Of a DNA stretch of 64,000 bases, positions 61,501-64,000 are shown one piece after another. Made by a program: the position numbers and the translations under genes. A model generated the notes under the pieces. That model was not told the DNA's origin. It saw only the letters and a program-made list of their open reading frames with translations, and ran no database searches. This DNA comes from Gemmatimonadota bacterium (lineage in GTDB: Bacteria; Gemmatimonadota; Gemmatimonadetes; Gemmatimonadales; Gemmatimonadaceae). The stretch covers positions 369,174 through 433,173 of the forward strand of contig PLCA01000003.1 of assembly GCA_003134685.1 (NCBI GenBank), in the 5' to 3' direction. Numbering within the stretch: position 1 is the first letter of the stretch; every line of letters starts with the position of its first letter.

Positions 61501-62064
61501 TCAGGACGCAGCCGAGCCAGCGGCTTTTTTCACGGGGCCCATCACGCACCGAGTCTCCAGCATGTCCACGATTTCGTGCATGGTCGTGAGCCCGCGATCA
61601 CGCGCGTAGAACTTCCGGACCTCCTTGTATCGCTCGTCCTTGGGGAGGAGCATCCCCTTCTCCACCACCCATTTCTGCAGCGGGCTGGGCCGCGGTCCCC
61701 ACCAGCCGCACTCCTGGTATTTCTCGTTCAACAGAATCACTATCGGGATCGAACGGGATCTCCCGGTCAGATGGGCGTCCATGATGTCCAGGTTTTCATC
61801 ACGCGCGAGAATGCGGTGGTCCATGTTGCTCACCGACTCGGTGAGCTTCGCAAGGATCGGCACGATGTTCACTGAATCACCGCACCAGTCTTCGCTCAGC
61901 ACCAGCAAGTGCCAATGTCCGCCCAGGGCATTGACGCGCGCGGAGAGCTCAATCGGAATGACGACATGGTTTGTGATCCCAACCCACAGGTCATGGTTCT
62001 TGACCGGACGAGCCATGAACTCGCCGAAGGTTTCTCCCTCGCAGTAGCGTGCCTTGGTGATCAT
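61501..62064 (-). CDS. Thioredoxin-like protein with WCGDS site
   Basis: A 187-residue protein with a thioredoxin fold and active site region L-S-E-D-W-C-G-D-S, in which the second cysteine is replaced by Ser, and a cis-Pro region S-I-P-I-V-I-L-L-N. The single cysteine means that it cannot act as a dithiol oxidoreductase. Such proteins are common in Bacteroidetes, Firmicutes and Gemmatimonadota with unknown role. The ElaA-like gene lies 12 bp upstream on the same strand. Confidence 0.88.
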   Translation of the reverse strand: MITKARYCEGETFGEFMARPVKNHDLWVGITNHVVIPIELSARVNALGGHWHLLVLSEDWCGDSVNIVPILAKLTESVSNMDHRILARDENLDIMDAHLTGRSRSIPIVILLNEKYQECGWWGPRPSPLQKWVVEKGMLLPKDERYKEVRKFYARDRGLTTMHEIVDMLETRCVMGPVKKAAGSAAS

Positions 62065-62076
62065 GTGATTTGTTTT

Positions 62077-62589
62077 CTAGCGGAGCATGTCGACGTGAAT
62101 GATCCCATCTTCCTCGTACGGAGCGGAGACCGTCCTGAATCCGAGCGCGAGATAAAAATCCTCGATCCGGCGTTGCGCCGCGATCTTGATGGGCTGGCCC
62201 GGCGCCAGAGATTCGATTCGTCGCAAGGCTTCAGCCATCAGCGCCTTGCCCACACCGGTTCCCCGCACCTCTGGCGCTGTGACGACGCGCCCGATCGAGC
62301 CTTCGTCGTAACGCACTCCCGGCTCGAACAGCCGCGCGTAGGCGACGAGAGAGCGACTCATCGGCCCCTGGACCCAGCCAAGGAGATGCCAGGCGTTGGG
62401 ATCGCGTCCGTCGGCGTCGGGATAGGGACAGTTCTGCTCGACGATGAAAACCGCCTCGCGAAGCTGCACCACCGCGTAGAGATCCTTAACGGTCAGCTCG
62501 CTGAAGCGGGACCACTGCCAGAAAAAGTCGTCGGGGGCTCGCGACGCAATGTCCGGATCCCGCGCGGGTCGCGCGCTTGTCTTACTCAC
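62077..62589 (-). CDS. ElaA-like GNAT acetyltransferase
   Basis: A 170-residue GNAT protein of the ElaA type: L-Y-A-V-V-Q-L-R-E-A-V-F-I-V-E-Q-N-C-P-Y near residue 40, G-R-V-V-T-A-P-E-V-R-G-T-G-V-G-K-A-L-M as the acetyl-CoA loop near 98-116, and a final strand Y-E-E-D-G-I-I-H-V-D-M. The substrate is not known. It is likely co-transcribed with the downstream thioredoxin-like gene. Confidence 0.92.
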   Translation of the reverse strand: MSKTSARPARDPDIASRAPDDFFWQWSRFSELTVKDLYAVVQLREAVFIVEQNCPYPDADGRDPNAWHLLGWVQGPMSRSLVAYARLFEPGVRYDEGSIGRVVTAPEVRGTGVGKALMAEALRRIESLAPGQPIKIAAQRRIEDFYLALGFRTVSAPYEEDGIIHVDMLR

Positions 62590-62650
62590 TTCCGGTGCCT
62601 ATTCTGAGCCGTTGAACTCGTCCTCATTCGGATAAAAATAACATGCCGCG

Positions 62651-62713
62651 TAGCACGTTTTGCCGTTTGGCCTCCGCCATGCCGATTAGCACGTTTTGCC
62701 GTTTGGCCTCCGC
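62651..62713 (+). repeat. 27-bp direct repeat, 36-bp period
   Basis: Bases 62651-62677 and 62687-62713 are identical. In the peptidase frame they duplicate S-T-F-C-R-L-A-S-A at the signal peptide. Confidence 0.9.
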
Positions 62714-64000
62714 TGTTTTGCTCGCCCTTTCATGTTCGCCTCCTCCGTCGACCCAGATCGGGGCGGGACAGGTCGGGACACCAGGGGTCGTCATCGGTAT
62801 CGTTTCCCCCGGTATGGGCCCGGCGGCCGTGGTCTTCAGCACGCCCACGCGTCCCACCGGTGCATCCGATGCGACGCTCGGCCTCACCCGCGATCCGGCC
62901 CTCGCTGCTGCCATCGGCGACATCTCGGCGTCGGAGATCCGAGCGACGGACTCGACGCTCGTTTCCTTCGGCACCCGCCACACGATGAGCGATACGCTGA
63001 GCAACACCCGGGGAATTGGCGCGGCGCGCCGGTATCTATTCAGCAAGCTGCAGGGATACAGCCAGGCGTGTGGCGGATGCCTTCGCGTCGAGTACGATCC
63101 GGCGATGATGGAGATGCGCGGGCACCCAGAGCACCCGATGGTCAATATCGTCAATGTGGTCGCCTGGCTGCCGGGCCGCGACACGACGAGAGTGCTGGTG
63201 ATGGGCGGCCACTATGATTCGTGCGTCTGCGCCCGCACTGATCTTGGGCCGCTGGCGCGATTCGAGGCGACGCAGGACGCGCCCGGGGCCGACGACGATG
63301 GCTCGGGCACTTCGGCCATCGTCGAGCTTGCGCGGGTATTCTCGAAGCATTTTCCGCACGGGCTCGAAGCATCGGTGATCTTCGTTGCCTACTCCGGCGA
63401 GGAGGAGGGACTATACGGCTCGACGCACCTCGCGCAGCGATTGCACGCGACAGGCTACAAGATCGTGTCGGCATTCACCGACGACATCGTCGGCAACGTG
63501 GTCGCTGACGATGGCAAGGTTGACTCTACCAGCGCCCGGATTTTCGGCGCGGAGCCGGACAACGGTCCGAGCAGGGAGCTCGCGCGCTACGCCTGGGCGA
63601 CGGGAACGATTTATAACCCGTCCTTCCAGATTCTCCCCGTGTTCAGGCTCGATCGCATCTCTCGCGGAGGAGACCACAGCCCGTATGTGAGTCTTGGCGA
63701 TCCAGGGCTTCGTTTCACGGAGCGGCTCGAGAACTACAAGCGCCAACATCTGCCGACCGACGATTTCGCGCACGTGAACTTTGGTTACGTGGCGAACATA
63801 GCCAGGCTCAACGCTTCCGTCGTCGGAACGCTCGCCAACGCTCCGGCTCCACCCGCCGCACTCGCGCGTCGCGATCAGGCGTCGGGAGGACAGAAGTGGA
63901 TGATCACCTGGCGGCCCATTCCAGGCGCGACCACTTACGAGGTCCTATTCCGCCGAACCTTTGCGCCCACGTATGAAAAGATCTATCAGGCTGGAGACAC
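62679..64000 (+). CDS. Exported M28-family peptidase, truncated by the window end
   Basis: At least 440 residues; the frame is open at 64000. ATG 62679 gives a lipoprotein signal ending L-A-L-S-C; ATG 62643 is also in frame and adds a duplicated nonamer. The M28 metal ligands are H in M-G-G-H-Y-D-S, D in G-A-D-D-D-G-S-G-T-S, E in Y-S-G-E-E-E-G-L-Y-G-S and D in F-T-D-D-I-V-G-N. Past residue 410 an Ig/FnIII-like part begins (W-R-P-I-P-G-A-T-T-Y-E-V), suggesting a cell-surface or secreted enzyme. Confidence 0.88.
   Translation, partial: MPISTFCRLASAVLLALSCSPPPSTQIGAGQVGTPGVVIGIVSPGMGPAAVVFSTPTRPTGASDATLGLTRDPALAAAIGDISASEIRATDSTLVSFGTRHTMSDTLSNTRGIGAARRYLFSKLQGYSQACGGCLRVEYDPAMMEMRGHPEHPMVNIVNVVAWLPGRDTTRVLVMGGHYDSCVCARTDLGPLARFEATQDAPGADDDGSGTSAIVELARVFSKHFPHGLEASVIFVAYSGEEEGLYGSTHLAQRLHATGYKIVSAFTDDIVGNVVADDGKVDSTSARIFGAEPDNGPSRELARYAWATGTIYNPSFQILPVFRLDRISRGGDHSPYVSLGDPGLRFTERLENYKRQHLPTDDFAHVNFGYVANIARLNASVVGTLANAPAPPAALARRDQASGGQKWMITWRPIPGATTYEVLFRRTFAPTYEKIYQAGD

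Noticed and set aside
1-64000. tRNA, rRNA, transposase or integrase genes
   Set aside because: I looked for these and saw none that could be supported; the intergenic elements carry no transposase.

Overview
The window looks like chromosomal DNA from a high-GC, Gram-negative (diderm) bacterium. Outer-membrane beta-barrels, lipoproteins, a System I (Ccm) cytochrome maturation operon, many exported M1/M28/S9 peptidases and a Gemmatimonadota/soil-MAG style of coding suggest Gemmatimonadota or a near relative. That placement is an inference; no rRNA or marker gene is present. Coding density is high. I found no tRNA, rRNA, transposase or CRISPR array.

Region 1 (1-2154): the tail of a TolC-type efflux protein, two integral membrane proteins of unknown role, and between them a long, nearly perfect inverted repeat (arms of about 76 bp).

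Region 2 (2155-22197) is the outstanding part: about 20 kb of electron-transfer genes on one strand. It holds (a) a Rieske protein, a cytochrome b6/subunit IV protein fused to a c-type heme domain, a small cytochrome c, a decaheme DmsE/MtrA-like cytochrome and an MtrB/PioB-like porin; (b) ccmABCDEFGH with overlapping or nearly touching genes, followed by a zinc-ribbon/TPR protein; and (c) a second cluster with a nine-heme lipoprotein, a membrane-anchored 20-heme NapC/NirT-like protein, an outer-membrane beta-barrel, an 18-heme protein and a TPR lipoprotein. The simplest reading is two routes from the quinone pool across the periplasm and outer membrane, with the heme-attachment machinery between them. 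The second cluster does not match a named porin-cytochrome system that I recognise and is the best candidate for an undescribed system.

Region 3 (22320-45611): a Ser/Thr kinase, outer-membrane proteins, a serine hydrolase, MsrA, VOC, PEBP, DinB, LURP-one and cupin proteins, three clustered exported peptidases (M1, S9, M1), a carboxypeptidase-regulatory-domain protein, and a pair made of a periplasmic binding protein and a chemoreceptor. A short membrane-protein gene at 25659 is interrupted by an in-frame TGA. Its coding frame continues to 26027, and a GGUC-loop hairpin sits just after the TGA, so it is either a selenoprotein candidate or a nonsense mutant.

Region 4 (45612-64000): an M28 peptidase beside a response-regulator relic, a three-gene phosphorelay operon, queC-queE, threonine synthase, an RNB nuclease with an HD protein, an acyl-ACP desaturase, a KGG-repeat protein, a PAS histidine kinase, thioredoxin-like and ElaA-like proteins, and a truncated M28 peptidase. 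Five copies of a palindrome-ended intergenic element (39410, 45662, 45988, 57586 and 57948) are scattered through regions 3 and 4. Four of them form two inverted pairs.
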